This document shows, piece by piece, positions 1-8,009 of a stretch of 64,000 nucleotides of DNA. The notes under the pieces were generated by a model. The model had not been told where the DNA came from and ran no database searches. It worked only from the letters and a program-made list of their open reading frames with translations. The translations under genes and the position numbers were made by a program. The stretch lies in assembly GCA_963797115.1 (NCBI GenBank), contig CAWCOH010000001.1:3472001-3536000 (forward strand), given 5' to 3'. This DNA comes from AP-15 sp963797115. GTDB lineage: Bacteria > Pseudomonadota > Alphaproteobacteria > ATCC43930 > CGMCC-115725. How positions within the stretch are numbered: position 1 is the first letter of the stretch; every line of letters begins with the position of its first letter.

Positions 1-833
1 ACGCCTTCATTGGCGCCGCCGTGCAGCGGCCCCCACAAGGCGGCGATCGCCGCGGCAGTGCAGGCATAAGGGTTCGCCCGGGTCGAGCCGACGAGCCGCA
101 TCGCCGAGGTCGAGGCGTTCTGCTCGTGGTCGGCCTGGATGATCAGCAAAGCTTCGAGCGCGCGCGCCGCCGCGTCCGGCGCGTGATAGGGTTCGCAGGG
201 TACCGAGAACAGCATGTTGAGGAAGTTCTCGGAATAACCGAGGTCGTTGCGCGGATAGACGAAAGGCTGGCCCTGCGAATATTTGTAGGCCATGGCGGCG
301 ATCGTCGGCATCTTGGCGACCAGCCGGTGGGACGCAATCATCCGGTGGTGTGGATCGAAAATGTCGAGCCCGTCGTGGTAGAATGCCGCCAATGCCCCGA
401 CGACGCCGCACATCACTGCCATCGGGTGGGCGTCGCGCCGGAACCCGCGATAGATTGCGTGCAGCTGCTCGTGGACCATCGTGTGATGGGTGATATCGTG
501 GGTGAAGCGGTCGAGCTGTGCAGCTGTCGGCAATTCGCCGTTGAGCAGGAGCCAGCTGATTTCGAGATAGCTGCAATTCTCGACCAGCGCGTCGATCGGG
601 TAGCCGCGATAGAGCAGAACCCCGTTATCGCCGTCGACATAGGTGATCGTCGAACGGCAGATCCCGGTCTCTCCCAATCCGGGATCATAAGTGAAGTAGC
701 CGGCGTCCTTGTGCAGGCTGCGGACGTCCACCATCGGCGGCCCGAGTGTGGGGCGCAGCAGCGGAAGCTCCGGCCGGATGTTGCCGCCATTGATGCCGAT
801 TTCGGCCATCTGCAGATTTGCCGTTGCGCTCAT
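1..833 (-). CDS. gltA: Citrate synthase, N-terminal part (cut by window edge)
   Basis: Condenses acetyl-CoA and oxaloacetate at the entry of the TCA cycle, in the cytoplasm. Reading the minus strand from the ATG at 833 gives 277 codons open to the window edge, so the C-terminus is missing. The N-terminal beta-rich part contains TYVDGDNGVLLYRGYPID, typical of hexameric bacterial GltA, followed by the helical core with HEQNASTSAMRLVGS. The visible sequence ends in GPLHGGANEGV, which carries the first catalytic histidine. The second histidine and the catalytic aspartate lie outside the window. It is divergent from an HTH-citrate-synthase fusion across an 87-base gap. Identity is clear from the motifs. 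Confidence 0.95.
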   Translation of the reverse strand, partial: MSATANLQMAEIGINGGNIRPELPLLRPTLGPPMVDVRSLHKDAGYFTYDPGLGETGICRSTITYVDGDNGVLLYRGYPIDALVENCSYLEISWLLLNGELPTAAQLDRFTHDITHHTMVHEQLHAIYRGFRRDAHPMAVMCGVVGALAAFYHDGLDIFDPHHRMIASHRLVAKMPTIAAMAYKYSQGQPFVYPRNDLGYSENFLNMLFSVPCEPYHAPDAAARALEALLIIQADHEQNASTSAMRLVGSTRANPYACTAAAIAALWGPLHGGANEG

Positions 834-854
834 GGGTTCCTCCGGGCTAGGGGG

Positions 855-905
855 CTTATTAGATTAGCTGCATGTACTTGATGTCAACCTTGATAGAGTA
901 ATCAA
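855..905. promoter_or_regulatory. gltA promoter and possible operator in the divergent gap
   Basis: On the minus strand, TTGACA (887-882) and TCTAAT (863-858) are separated by 18 bases and fit a sigma-70-like promoter for gltA. Next to it lies TTGATAGAGTAATCAA (890-905), with 5-base inverted arms, and a further TTGAT at 879-883. The arrangement suits binding by the DNA-binding protein encoded divergently. The operator role is inferred. Confidence 0.5.
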
Positions 906-920
906 TCTACCTAAATCTCG

Positions 921-2096
921 ATGCTGCTGACCGCTCGCCAGGCCGCCGATCGCCTCGGAGTCAAGCTCGACACGCTCTACGCCTATGTCAGCCGCGGACG
1001 GTTGGGGTCGGTCATGGTCCCGGGGACCCGCGAACGGCGTTACCGCGAGGAAGATGTCGAGGCGCTGCTCGACGCGCGTTCCGGTGCGCGGCCGTCCCGC
1101 AATCCCGATCCCGAAGCGCTGATGCCGGTGCTGGGCTCGTCGATCTGTCTGATTGAGGACGGCCATTTATATTATCGGGGGCAGGACGCGGTCCGCCTTG
1201 CCGAGGGCGCCACCACCCTCGAGGAGGTAGCACGACTATTATGGCTCGACGAGGCGCCCGCGGGGCTTAGCGGCACGAGCTCGCCACAACTTTCAGCGAG
1301 TGCGCCAACGGCCTCCGGCCTGATCGAGCGCTGCCAAATCAGGCTCACCGCGCTCGGCGACGCGGATCTGTCGGCACTCGACCTTACGCGCGCTCGGGTC
1401 GTTCGGACGGGCGGGCGGATTTTGCGCGAGCTTACGGCCTGCATTGCTCCCGGCCTGCCGTCGCATGACCCGACGCACCTGCGGCTCGCCTCGGCGTGGA
1501 GACTGCCTGCCGTGGCTGTCGACCTTGTGCGGCGTTGCCTCGTGCTGATCGCCGACCACGAACTCAACCCGTCGACTTTTGTCGCACGTTGCGTCGCCTC
1601 GACGGGAGCAACTCCTTATGCGGTGGTAACGGCGGGGTTGAGCGCTCTGTCCGGGCGCCTCCACGGCGGCGAGACGGCGCGTGCAGAAGGCTTGCTGTAC
1701 GAGCTCGTCGAGGCCGAGGATCCGATGGGGGTGATGGTGGGCCGGCTGGCGCGCGGCGAGCGGCTCCCGGGGTTCGGCCAGCCTCTTTACCCTGAGGGTG
1801 ACCCACGCGCCGTCGCCATCCTTGCGGGCCTCGCGCAAGCCGCGTCCGGCGCCCATGCGCTGGCAAGGCAAGCTGCCGACATCGGATTCCGCCTGACCGG
1901 GCGTCATGCCAATGTCGATTTTGCCCTCGCAGCGACCGCGATCGGGCTCGGGCTGCCTCGGGGCGCCGCCCTCGGTCTGTTCATCATCGGCCGTACGGTC
2001 GGCTGGATCGCCCATGCCATCGAGCAATACGAAAGCGGAATCCTGATCCGGCCCCGCGCCCGCTATCTCGGGCCGCCGCCGGACGCACCGGGTTAG
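921..2096 (+). CDS. HTH domain-citrate synthase-like fusion protein
   Basis: 391 residues. Residues 1-50 are an excisionase/MerR-like helix-turn-helix (LTARQAADRLGVKLDTLYAY, then RERRYREEDVEALL). From about residue 70 the protein follows the citrate synthase fold. GRLHGGE keeps the first catalytic histidine (H248) and NVDFALA keeps the catalytic aspartate (D333). The motif that reads GFGHRxY in working enzymes is GFGQPLY here, so the oxaloacetate-binding histidine is Gln287. HTH-fused citrate synthases are a known alphaproteobacterial family, usually annotated as enzymes. The fusion, the lost histidine and the divergent position next to gltA make a metabolite-sensing regulator of gltA plausible; that is inference. 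The 3' end converges on a decayed small gene. Confidence 0.85.
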   Translation: MLLTARQAADRLGVKLDTLYAYVSRGRLGSVMVPGTRERRYREEDVEALLDARSGARPSRNPDPEALMPVLGSSICLIEDGHLYYRGQDAVRLAEGATTLEEVARLLWLDEAPAGLSGTSSPQLSASAPTASGLIERCQIRLTALGDADLSALDLTRARVVRTGGRILRELTACIAPGLPSHDPTHLRLASAWRLPAVAVDLVRRCLVLIADHELNPSTFVARCVASTGATPYAVVTAGLSALSGRLHGGETARAEGLLYELVEAEDPMGVMVGRLARGERLPGFGQPLYPEGDPRAVAILAGLAQAASGAHALARQAADIGFRLTGRHANVDFALAATAIGLGLPRGAALGLFIIGRTVGWIAHAIEQYESGILIRPRARYLGPPPDAPG

Positions 2097-2303
2097 CCCG
2101 TCGGCACCGGAGCGAGGTCGAGCCGGGTCTCGACGCGATCGACCCGAAGCTCCCGCATGTCCCCCGGATACTCGCCGCTGACCCTCCAGCGATGTCACGC
2201 GGCGCTTTAGGTTTAGGTCGTGGACGTCATCGGTCAGCCGATCGATCTTGCCGTCGCTCCGGCGCAAATGGACAAGCACTAAATTATCGGGCTCTTCGCT
2301 CAT
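2093..2303 (-). pseudogene. Frameshifted small coiled-coil protein gene
   Basis: From the ATG at 2303 the minus strand reads MSEEPDNLVLVHLRRSDG, then KIDRLTDDVHDL and RRVTSLEGQ. This resembles small alphaproteobacterial coiled-coil proteins of unknown function. After LEGQ the frame is lost. The expected tail (MRELRVDRVETRLDL) continues in another frame to a TAA at 2093-2095. The 5' end of the same gene recurs as a scrap near 4335. Function unknown; the frameshift looks real because both halves keep the heptad-like pattern. Confidence 0.5.
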
Positions 2304-2380
2304 GGCGCGTCTGTAGAGGCGATCGCGCGTCCAAATTCAATGGAGGCAGAGATTGGGTAGCTGGTCAGTCGATTGTTGGA

Positions 2381-2848
2381 TCACTTGTGTTGTAGCGTGC
2401 CCACGGCACGTAGCTGCGAGAGATCGACCGGCTTGCCAGTTTCCATGTCGATGACGACGATCCCAGCTTCTAAATAGCGTTCCCACCCATCCAAATGCCT
2501 AAAGTGATTCAGCCTGCGATGCTCCTCACGCGTAATCGTGCAGCCAATGGCTGCACTCAATATGTCGTCAACTTTCTCTGACGGCGCCGCAAGTAGCGCC
2601 TTAACCATAATGACTCTCTGAAATACGTGGTCATGTTGCAACATTGAAGATGAGCGTGATGCTGCCTCCGATTGAAAACGCGTCTGGTATTTGCCCGTTT
2701 CTGCCTCGGTTATCTTCCACAGCGCCAATCTCAGAAATTCATGGCGATGAGTTGGCAACAATTCCTGTGAGCCACCTAGCAATAATTTGATCAGGGCAAC
2801 GGCGCTGCTTCGCCGGGCTTCGGCCTGAGGATGTCGCTTGTAAGTCAT
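2381..2848 (-). CDS. Hypothetical protein, 155 aa
   Basis: I do not recognise a family. The ATG at 2848 is preceded 8 bases upstream by GGAGG, so it is preferred over the longer reading from 2926, which would run close to the end of the upstream cyclase. The protein is soluble and mostly helical by composition, with no signal peptide or membrane segment. It has a basic N-terminus (MTYKRHPQAEARR) and a C-terminal part with YLEAGIVVIDMETGKPVDL. It is co-directional with the response-regulator cyclase 67 bases upstream and may be co-transcribed. Its GC content is somewhat lower than that of its neighbours. Confidence 0.6.
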   Translation of the reverse strand: MTYKRHPQAEARRSSAVALIKLLLGGSQELLPTHRHEFLRLALWKITEAETGKYQTRFQSEAASRSSSMLQHDHVFQRVIMVKALLAAPSEKVDDILSAAIGCTITREEHRRLNHFRHLDGWERYLEAGIVVIDMETGKPVDLSQLRAVGTLQHK

Positions 2849-2915
2849 TGTAGCGTTGCCTCCATCAGGTGAGTTTCGTCCCAGCCGCGCTCGAAAGAGA
2901 GCCGTGCGGTGACTC

Positions 2916-3785
2916 TCAACCGCCATCGGCGACCACGCAGTTACGGCCAGCCCCCTTGGCCAGATAGAGCGCGGCGTCGGCCCGCCGAAGCGCCGCGTCT
3001 AGTTCTTCTTCCGCCTCGGGCTGTACCACGGCCACGCCGACGCTGACCGTGACGGTGACGTCTTCGATCGGCCTGTCGCCAACGCGACGGCGCAGGCGCT
3101 CCGCAATTTGAAGCGCCGCGTCGGGGTCCGTTTCCGGCATCACTACGCCGAATTCTTCGCCGCCCATCCGAGCCACCAGATCCGAGGGACGTAAAGCGGA
3201 CGTGATACGCTTGACGATTTCCTTCAGCACGTCGTTGCCGGCCGCATGGCCATGCTCGTCGTTGATCCGCTTGAAGTGGTCGACATCGATCATCAGGACG
3301 GCTATCGGCTTGCGCGCCACGCGGCAGCGTGCGGCCAGCCTCGGCGCATGCGCTTCGAGATAGTGGAGGTTGAAGGCGCCCGTCAGCCGATCGACCCAGG
3401 TGCGCTCGTAATCTCGTTTCCGCCGCAACTGCAGCCGCACACGCGCCATGAGCTCGAGGCCTTTGAAGGGCTTAGTGATGAAATCGTCCGCGCCGGCCTC
3501 GAAGCCTCTCACGAGCTCGCCGACGTCCACGAGGGCCGTCACCATGATGACCGGAATGTGCTCCGTGGCCGGATCAGATTTGATGCGCCGGCAGACCTCG
3601 AAGCCGTCGAGCTCCGGCATCATCACGTCGAGTAAGACGATGTCGGGCTCTTCGGCCTCGATTATCGCTAGCGCCTCGAACCCGTCAGCAGCCGTGCTCA
3701 CAACGTAGTGTTCGCGCGCGAGCCACTCAGCCAACAAGATGACGTTCACCGCGTGGTCATCGACGACAAGAATGCGGGCCGGCAT
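2916..3785 (-). CDS. Response regulator diguanylate cyclase (REC-GGEEF), PleD-like
   Basis: 289 residues. An N-terminal receiver domain (about 3-120) has the acidic pair VVDDH, the phospho-acceptor aspartate in LLDVMMP and the switch lysine in TKPFKG. A GGDEF domain (about 130-285) carries the active-site GGEEF. The product-inhibition motif RxxD (RPSD) lies five residues before it. It should make cyclic di-GMP from GTP when phosphorylated. PleD itself has two receiver domains; this protein has one. No histidine kinase is encoded nearby, so the input is unknown. The gene is followed by a hypothetical gene on the same strand. Confidence 0.92.
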   Translation of the reverse strand: MPARILVVDDHAVNVILLAEWLAREHYVVSTAADGFEALAIIEAEEPDIVLLDVMMPELDGFEVCRRIKSDPATEHIPVIMVTALVDVGELVRGFEAGADDFITKPFKGLELMARVRLQLRRKRDYERTWVDRLTGAFNLHYLEAHAPRLAARCRVARKPIAVLMIDVDHFKRINDEHGHAAGNDVLKEIVKRITSALRPSDLVARMGGEEFGVVMPETDPDAALQIAERLRRRVGDRPIEDVTVTVSVGVAVVQPEAEEELDAALRRADAALYLAKGAGRNCVVADGG

Positions 3786-4124
3786 GCGGGCGGTTTTCCC
3801 CAGTTGGCGGCTTTCGGCTTCGAGATCTACTTAACGCTACGCGAATATTCGCACTTGCGCCATCAAACAAGAGCGCTTCCTAGATGGTTTTGCTTAAGTT
3901 TTTGGAGATATTTACTTAAAATCCTGGAGAAATTCGTGAACCTCTTTCCCCAAATTTCGACAGTTGTCCAGTGCCAAAACCCTTGATGCCGAATGCTTTT
4001 ACAACCTTTGAAAAATCGCTTTTCCATTCGTTGGAATACTCACCGCTGACCCTAAATCCGCAGTCCGACCGACCGCTTCCCAAGCGGCTGCGCGGGGGCG
4101 GCGGTGTTAGCCGTCTCTTATCTC

Positions 4125-4197
4125 GTAGGGCGGGTTGAGCGCCGCGAAACCCGCTGGGGCTTGAGCAGATGGGTTTCGCGCCGCGAACCCATCCTAC
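4125..4197. repeat. REP-like imperfect palindrome
   Basis: GTAGGGCGGGTT at 4125-4136 is complementary, with two mismatches, to AACCCATCCTAC at 4186-4197. Two GCCGCGAA-type sub-repeats lie inside. This resembles the common proteobacterial GTAGGGnGGGTT intergenic repeat class. Confidence 0.55.
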
Positions 4198-4310
4198 ACC
4201 GATCCATGTGATTCATTGGTCGAAGCCGTATCAACGCTGACACCACCAAATTCTGTCAAACCGGCGAAGGACGGAGACGCGGCATTGCATCATTCCAATG
4301 CCTCTAAGCA

Positions 4311-4380
4311 CTAGGTAATCGGGCTTTTCGCTCATGGCGCATCTGTATGGACGATCGAGCTCAGGTTCAAAGCGATTGGG
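4311..4380 (-). pseudogene. 5' scrap of the same small gene as at 2093-2303
   Basis: On the minus strand an ATG at 4335 reads MSEKPDYLVL and then loses the frame. The surrounding bases align with 2273-2345, including TCGCTCATGGCGC and the upstream segment. A second matching patch (ACTC-CCGCTGACCCT) is at 4037-4052. The bases between do not match, so this is a broken second copy. Confidence 0.45.
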
Positions 4381-4449
4381 ATCGTGCTAAACTCGCCGGC
4401 AACCGAACGGCGGGGAAGGCCGAGCTTGAGCGAGGCGACGACGGCAACA

Positions 4450-4962
4450 ATGGCGGATTGGCGTGACGAAATCTTCGTGGCGCTGAAGGCGGCGCATATC
4501 CAACAGGTCGGCTACGTACCCGATGCGGGGCATGCCCGGTTGATCGAACTCTGCCGTGCCGAGCCTTCGATCCGCACCGTGCCCTTGACAACCGAAGAGG
4601 AGGGGGTGGCGCTCGCCGCCGGTGCGTGGCTCGGCGGTCAGCGCGCGGCTCTGCTGATGCAGTCGAGCGGGGTCGGCAACTGCGTCAATATGCTGTCGCT
4701 GACCAAGACCTGCCGCTTCCCGTTGGTGATGCTGGTGGCGATGCGCGGCGAGTGGGCCGAGTTCAACCCTTGGCAAGTTCCGATGGGATCGAATACCCGG
4801 GCCGCCCTCGAATTATGCGACGTGCTCGTCTATCGCGTCGAGCGGCCCGAAGAGGCCGCCGAGACCGTCACCGCAGCTCTCGACATCGCCTTCAATGGCG
4901 ATCTCGCAGTGGCGGTGCTGCTGTCGCAGCGGCTGCTCGGCGCAAAGCGGTGGGTGGAATGA
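4450..4962 (+). CDS. Thiamine-diphosphate enzyme, pyrimidine-binding (alpha) subunit
   Basis: 170 residues from the ATG at 4450. The frame is open back to a GTG at 4384, but the extra 22 residues are low-complexity and look non-coding. The protein is the N-terminal Pyr domain of a ThDP enzyme, with the conserved glutamate in LTTEEEGVALAAGAWLGG and SSGVGNCVNMLSL. It resembles the alpha subunits of two-gene phosphonopyruvate or sulfopyruvate decarboxylases. Its stop overlaps the start of the PP-domain partner (ATGA), so the two form one heteromeric enzyme. The substrate is not determined by the sequence; the CoA-transferase and crotonase downstream suggest a catabolic 2-oxo-acid route. Confidence 0.82.
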   Translation: MADWRDEIFVALKAAHIQQVGYVPDAGHARLIELCRAEPSIRTVPLTTEEEGVALAAGAWLGGQRAALLMQSSGVGNCVNMLSLTKTCRFPLVMLVAMRGEWAEFNPWQVPMGSNTRAALELCDVLVYRVERPEEAAETVTAALDIAFNGDLAVAVLLSQRLLGAKRWVE

Positions 4963-5558
4963 TCTCGAACAAGTCAGATCTCGATGGGCGTCTCGACCGG
5001 CGCGCTGCCATGCGTACCCTGCTCGAAAATCGCGGCGAGCTGCTGCTCGTCACCGGGCTCGGTTCGACGACTTGGGATGCCGCTGCCGTCGGCGATGACG
5101 ACAGGAACTTCTATCTATGGGGTGCCATGGGTGCGGCGGCGATGGTCGGGCTGGGGCTGGCGATCGCCCGGCCCGACCGCCGGGTGCTTGTCGTCACAGG
5201 CGACGGCGAGATGCTGATGGGGCTGGGCTCCCTCGCGACGATCGGCGTGCAATGCCCGCCGAACCTCGCGATCGCGGTCTTCGACAACTGCCATTACGGC
5301 GAGACCGGCATGCAGGCGAGCCATACCGAGAGTGCCGTGTCGCTGACCGGGGTCGCCCACTCGTGCGGCATCAAAGAGACCTTCGACATCATCGACGAAC
5401 TCGGCCTAAGGGACTTTGCCGACCGCCTAAAGAACACAGGACAGACGCTGTTCGCGCGGGTCGCGATCCGCGCCGACGATCCCTCGCGCGTATTGCCGCC
5501 ACGCGACGGCGTCCTGCTCAAGACTCGTTTCCGCCGTGCGATAGGCGCGGAAACTTGA
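4959..5558 (+). CDS. Thiamine-diphosphate enzyme, PP-binding (beta) subunit
   Basis: 199 residues. It starts at the ATG of the ATGA overlap with the alpha-subunit gene. The diphosphate-binding motif runs from GDGEMLMGLGS to the asparagine in FDNCHYG, about 27 residues later, and would bind Mg-ThDP. FYLWGAMGAAAMVGLGLA before it is typical of decarboxylase PP domains. It should assemble with the alpha subunit into an active decarboxylase or lyase of the phosphonopyruvate/sulfopyruvate decarboxylase type. No ComA-C or Ppm homologue lies nearby, so neither coenzyme M nor phosphonate metabolism is supported. Confidence 0.82.
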   Translation: MISNKSDLDGRLDRRAAMRTLLENRGELLLVTGLGSTTWDAAAVGDDDRNFYLWGAMGAAAMVGLGLAIARPDRRVLVVTGDGEMLMGLGSLATIGVQCPPNLAIAVFDNCHYGETGMQASHTESAVSLTGVAHSCGIKETFDIIDELGLRDFADRLKNTGQTLFARVAIRADDPSRVLPPRDGVLLKTRFRRAIGAET

Positions 5559-5583
5559 CCTTCCTGCTGTCGGGAGGTGTAAC

Positions 5584-6810
5584 TTGTTGGCGGAACTAAC
5601 CCAGACCAAAGGACATGGCATCGTGAGCATCGGATCGCTACCTCTCGCCCGCTTCACCGTTCTCGATCTGTGTCATGCTCGCGCCGGACCAACGGCGGTG
5701 CGGCAGCTGGCCGATTGGGGTGCCAACGTTATCAAGATCGAGCGACGCGGCGACGACGGCCGCGATGTGACCGGCTCGCGGCGCGAAGGGTTCGATTTCC
5801 AGAACCTCCATCGCAACAAGCGCAGCCTGACCCTCGATTTAAAGACCCAAGAGGGCAAGGCGATCTTTATGAAGCTGGCGGAAAAGGCCGACGTCATCGT
5901 CGAAAATTTTCGCTCGGAGGTGAAGTACCGCCTGGGCGTCGATTACGAGTTGGTGAAGAAGGTCAACCCGCGCATCGTCTATGGCAGCATCTCGGGCTTT
6001 GGTCAGAGCGGGCCCTACGCCAAGCGGCCGGGGGTCGACCAGATCGCCCAGGGCATGGGCGGGCTGATGTCGATCACCGGATTACCGGGGCAGGGGCCGG
6101 TGCGGGTCGGCATCCCGATCGACGATCTCTGCGCCGGCATTCTGTTAGCGCAGGGAATCCTGATGGCGCTGCTCGAGCGCGAAACCTCGGGCGAGGGGCA
6201 GTGGGTGCACACCTCGCTGCTCGAAGCACAGATATTCATGCTCGATTTTCAGGCCTCGCGCTGGCTGATGGCGGGCGAAGTCGCCAAGCAGGCCGGCAAC
6301 GACCACCCGACCGGGATACCGACCGGGCTGTTTCCGACCGCCGACGGGCAGATCAACATCGCCGCCTCGGGCGACCACATGTTCCGCCGCTTCTGCGAGG
6401 CGGCCGATGCGATGGCGTTGCTCGACGACCCGGATTACGCGACCGGCCCGCAGCGCTCGAAAAACCGGAAGGCGCTCAACGAAAAGATCGCCGAGATCAC
6501 CAAGAAGCGCCCGAGCGCCTACTGGGTCGAGCTGATGAACGAAGTCGGGGTGCCGTGCGGGCCGCTCTATACGATCGACCAGACCTTTGCCGACCCGCAG
6601 GTGCAGCATCTCGAAATGGCGCGGCCGATCGATCATCCGAAGCTCGGCCCGATCAAGGCCGTCGGCCAGGCGATCAACATGACCCGCACGCCGGAGCCCG
6701 AAAAGCTGCGTCCGACCCCGGGTCTCGGCGAACACACCGAGGAGGTATTGCGCGCGATCGGCTACAACGACGCCGCGATTGCCGATTTGCGCACCCGCGC
6801 CGTCGTCTGA
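5584..6810 (+). CDS. CaiB/BaiF family (class III) CoA-transferase
   Basis: Moves CoA between an acyl-CoA donor and a carboxylic acid. The reading used starts at TTG 5584, five bases after GGAGGT, giving 408 residues. A GTG at 5623 with AAAGGA upstream would give 395 residues and fits the family's usual N-terminus equally well. The N-terminal Rossmann-like part holds VLDLCHARAGPTAVRQLADW and IKIERRGDDGRD. The catalytic aspartate is probably D181 in VGIPIDDLCAG. ENFRSE and YGSISGFGQSGPYA are family signatures. It lies 25 bases after the ThDP-enzyme pair and 34 before a crotonase gene, probably in one operon. Confidence 0.9.
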   Translation: MLAELTQTKGHGIVSIGSLPLARFTVLDLCHARAGPTAVRQLADWGANVIKIERRGDDGRDVTGSRREGFDFQNLHRNKRSLTLDLKTQEGKAIFMKLAEKADVIVENFRSEVKYRLGVDYELVKKVNPRIVYGSISGFGQSGPYAKRPGVDQIAQGMGGLMSITGLPGQGPVRVGIPIDDLCAGILLAQGILMALLERETSGEGQWVHTSLLEAQIFMLDFQASRWLMAGEVAKQAGNDHPTGIPTGLFPTADGQINIAASGDHMFRRFCEAADAMALLDDPDYATGPQRSKNRKALNEKIAEITKKRPSAYWVELMNEVGVPCGPLYTIDQTFADPQVQHLEMARPIDHPKLGPIKAVGQAINMTRTPEPEKLRPTPGLGEHTEEVLRAIGYNDAAIADLRTRAVV

Positions 6811-6844
6811 CACCGGCCCCTCTAGCAGGCAAGGAGCGAAAAAC

Positions 6845-7648
6845 ATGCTCGATCAGCCGCTGGCGACCAGCAAGATGATCGCCGAGAAAGATGGTCCGGT
6901 CGGCCGCCTGATCTTCAACAACCCGGCGCGCCACAACGCCGTCTCGCTCGAGATGTGGGAAGCCGTGGCCCAGATCATGGACGATTTCGAAGCGGACGAT
7001 GCGGTCCGGGTCATCGTCGTCAGCGGCGCCGGAGGCCGGGCCTTCGTTTCCGGCGCCGACATCTCGGAGTTCAAGGAAAGGCGCGCCTCCGAGGAAGCGG
7101 CAGCTGCCTATGCCAAGATTTCCGAGGGTGCCCGCATGCGCCTTCAGGAAACTTTGAAGCCGACGATTGCAATGATCCGAGGCTATTGCATCGGCGGCGG
7201 CGTCGGCACGGCACTCGCCTGTGATCTGCGGATTGCCGCCGAGGGCTCGAAATTCGGAGTTCCCGCGGCCAAGCTCGGGCTCGGCTACGCCTATGACGGC
7301 ATCAAGAGGCTGGTCGATCTTGTCGGCCCGGCCTATGCCCGCGAGATTTTCTATACCGCGCGCCAGTTCACCGCCGAGGAAGCGCTGCGCATGGGTCTCG
7401 TCAACCAGCTGGTGCCGGAGGGGGAGCTGGAAAGCTACGTCAATAACTATTGCGATATGATTGCGGCGAACGCGCCGCTGACGGTGCGCTCTGCCAAGGT
7501 GAGTATTCGTGAGGCACTAAAGGACGAGTCCGAGCGCGACCTCGCATTGTGCAAGCGTTTGGTCGATGAATGCTTCGCCAGCGCGGATTACGCGGAAGGC
7601 CGCACCGCCTTCATGGAGAAGCGCAAGCCGGTGTTCAAGGGCTGGTGA
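6845..7648 (+). CDS. Enoyl-CoA hydratase/isomerase (crotonase) family protein
   Basis: 267 residues from the ATG at 6845, with AAGGAG 8 bases upstream. It has the crotonase fold with both oxyanion-hole segments: RAFVSGADISEF and YCIGGGVGTALACDLRIA. In classic hydratases two glutamates act on the enoyl-CoA. The first site here reads FGVPAAKLGLGYAYDG, with alanine where the hydratase glutamate is expected, so the reaction may be isomerisation, hydrolysis or lyase chemistry rather than hydration. As last gene of the ThDP enzyme/CoA-transferase group it probably acts on the CoA thioester made upstream. Confidence 0.88.
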   Translation: MLDQPLATSKMIAEKDGPVGRLIFNNPARHNAVSLEMWEAVAQIMDDFEADDAVRVIVVSGAGGRAFVSGADISEFKERRASEEAAAAYAKISEGARMRLQETLKPTIAMIRGYCIGGGVGTALACDLRIAAEGSKFGVPAAKLGLGYAYDGIKRLVDLVGPAYAREIFYTARQFTAEEALRMGLVNQLVPEGELESYVNNYCDMIAANAPLTVRSAKVSIREALKDESERDLALCKRLVDECFASADYAEGRTAFMEKRKPVFKGW

Positions 7649-7666
7649 TGGCGGCTCGACAATCGA

Positions 7667-7702
7667 CGAGATTGCTTCGTCGCTGCACTCCTCGCAATGA
7701 CG
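7667..7702 (-). repeat. Left arm of inverted repeat flanking a GIY-YIG gene
   Basis: CGAGATTGCTTCGTCGC, then CTCCTCGCAATGACG, belongs to the widespread interspersed repeat often seen as ATTGCGAGGAGCGAAGCAAT. Its inverted partner is at 8010-8039, on the other side of the small GIY-YIG gene. Confidence 0.6.
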
Positions 7703-7712
7703 ACTGTTTCGA

Positions 7713-8008
7713 ATGTCCAGACTATATTGCGTATACATTTTGAGCGGCATACGGTCCTGTACACCGGGTCACCGGGTCACCGGGTCACCGGGGACCTGAA
7801 ACGGCGCGTCCATCAGCATCGTGAGAAGCTTCTTTCCGGCTTCACCTATCGGTACAATGTATCGAAACTGGTATATTACGAATGGACGGAGGACGCTTCT
7901 GCCGCTATCGCCAGGGAGAAACGGATCAAGGCAGGGTCGCGCCGGAAGAAGATCGAGCTCGTAAATGGCTTCAATCCCCAGTGGCGGGAGCTGTACGATG
8001 GGCTTTAA
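7713..8008 (+). pseudogene. GIY-YIG nuclease gene (UPF0213-like), frame broken at a short tandem repeat
   Basis: The natural start appears to be the ATG at 7713 (MSRLYCVYILSG), which supplies the GIY-equivalent VYI. The rest lies in a frame two bases away: VLYTG, VTGDLKRRVHQHR, AAIAREKRIKAGSRRKK and NPQWRELYDGL. Between the two, an 8-base unit (ACCGGGTC) is repeated about three times, where the family normally reads YIGVTGDL. Reading from the ATG at 7697 covers the body but lacks the VYI segment. By frame arithmetic, loss of one 8-base unit would join the 7713 start to the body. It is either decayed or phase-variable. An inverted repeat pair flanks it. Confidence 0.6.
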
Positions 8009-8009
8009 G

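Larger units (their letters stand above)
3786..4449. other. Intergenic stretch with repeat and gene scraps, no intact gene
   Basis: About 660 bases without a supportable gene. The left part (3830-4020) is AT-rich for this genome and probably carries the promoter of the REC-GGEEF gene. The bases around 4034-4052 and 4311-4380 match the flanks and 5' end of the decayed gene at 2093-2303, and a REP-like palindrome lies between them. Confidence 0.5.

Noticed and set aside
1293..2303. Long minus-strand open frame (336 codons) under the HTH-citrate synthase gene
   Set aside because: Only its first 60 codons resemble a protein (the decayed small gene); the rest is an antisense shadow of a gene with clear motifs.
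4384..4449. N-terminal extension of the ThDP alpha subunit from GTG 4384
   Set aside because: The extra residues overlap a gene scrap and do not resemble the family; ATG 4450 fits better.
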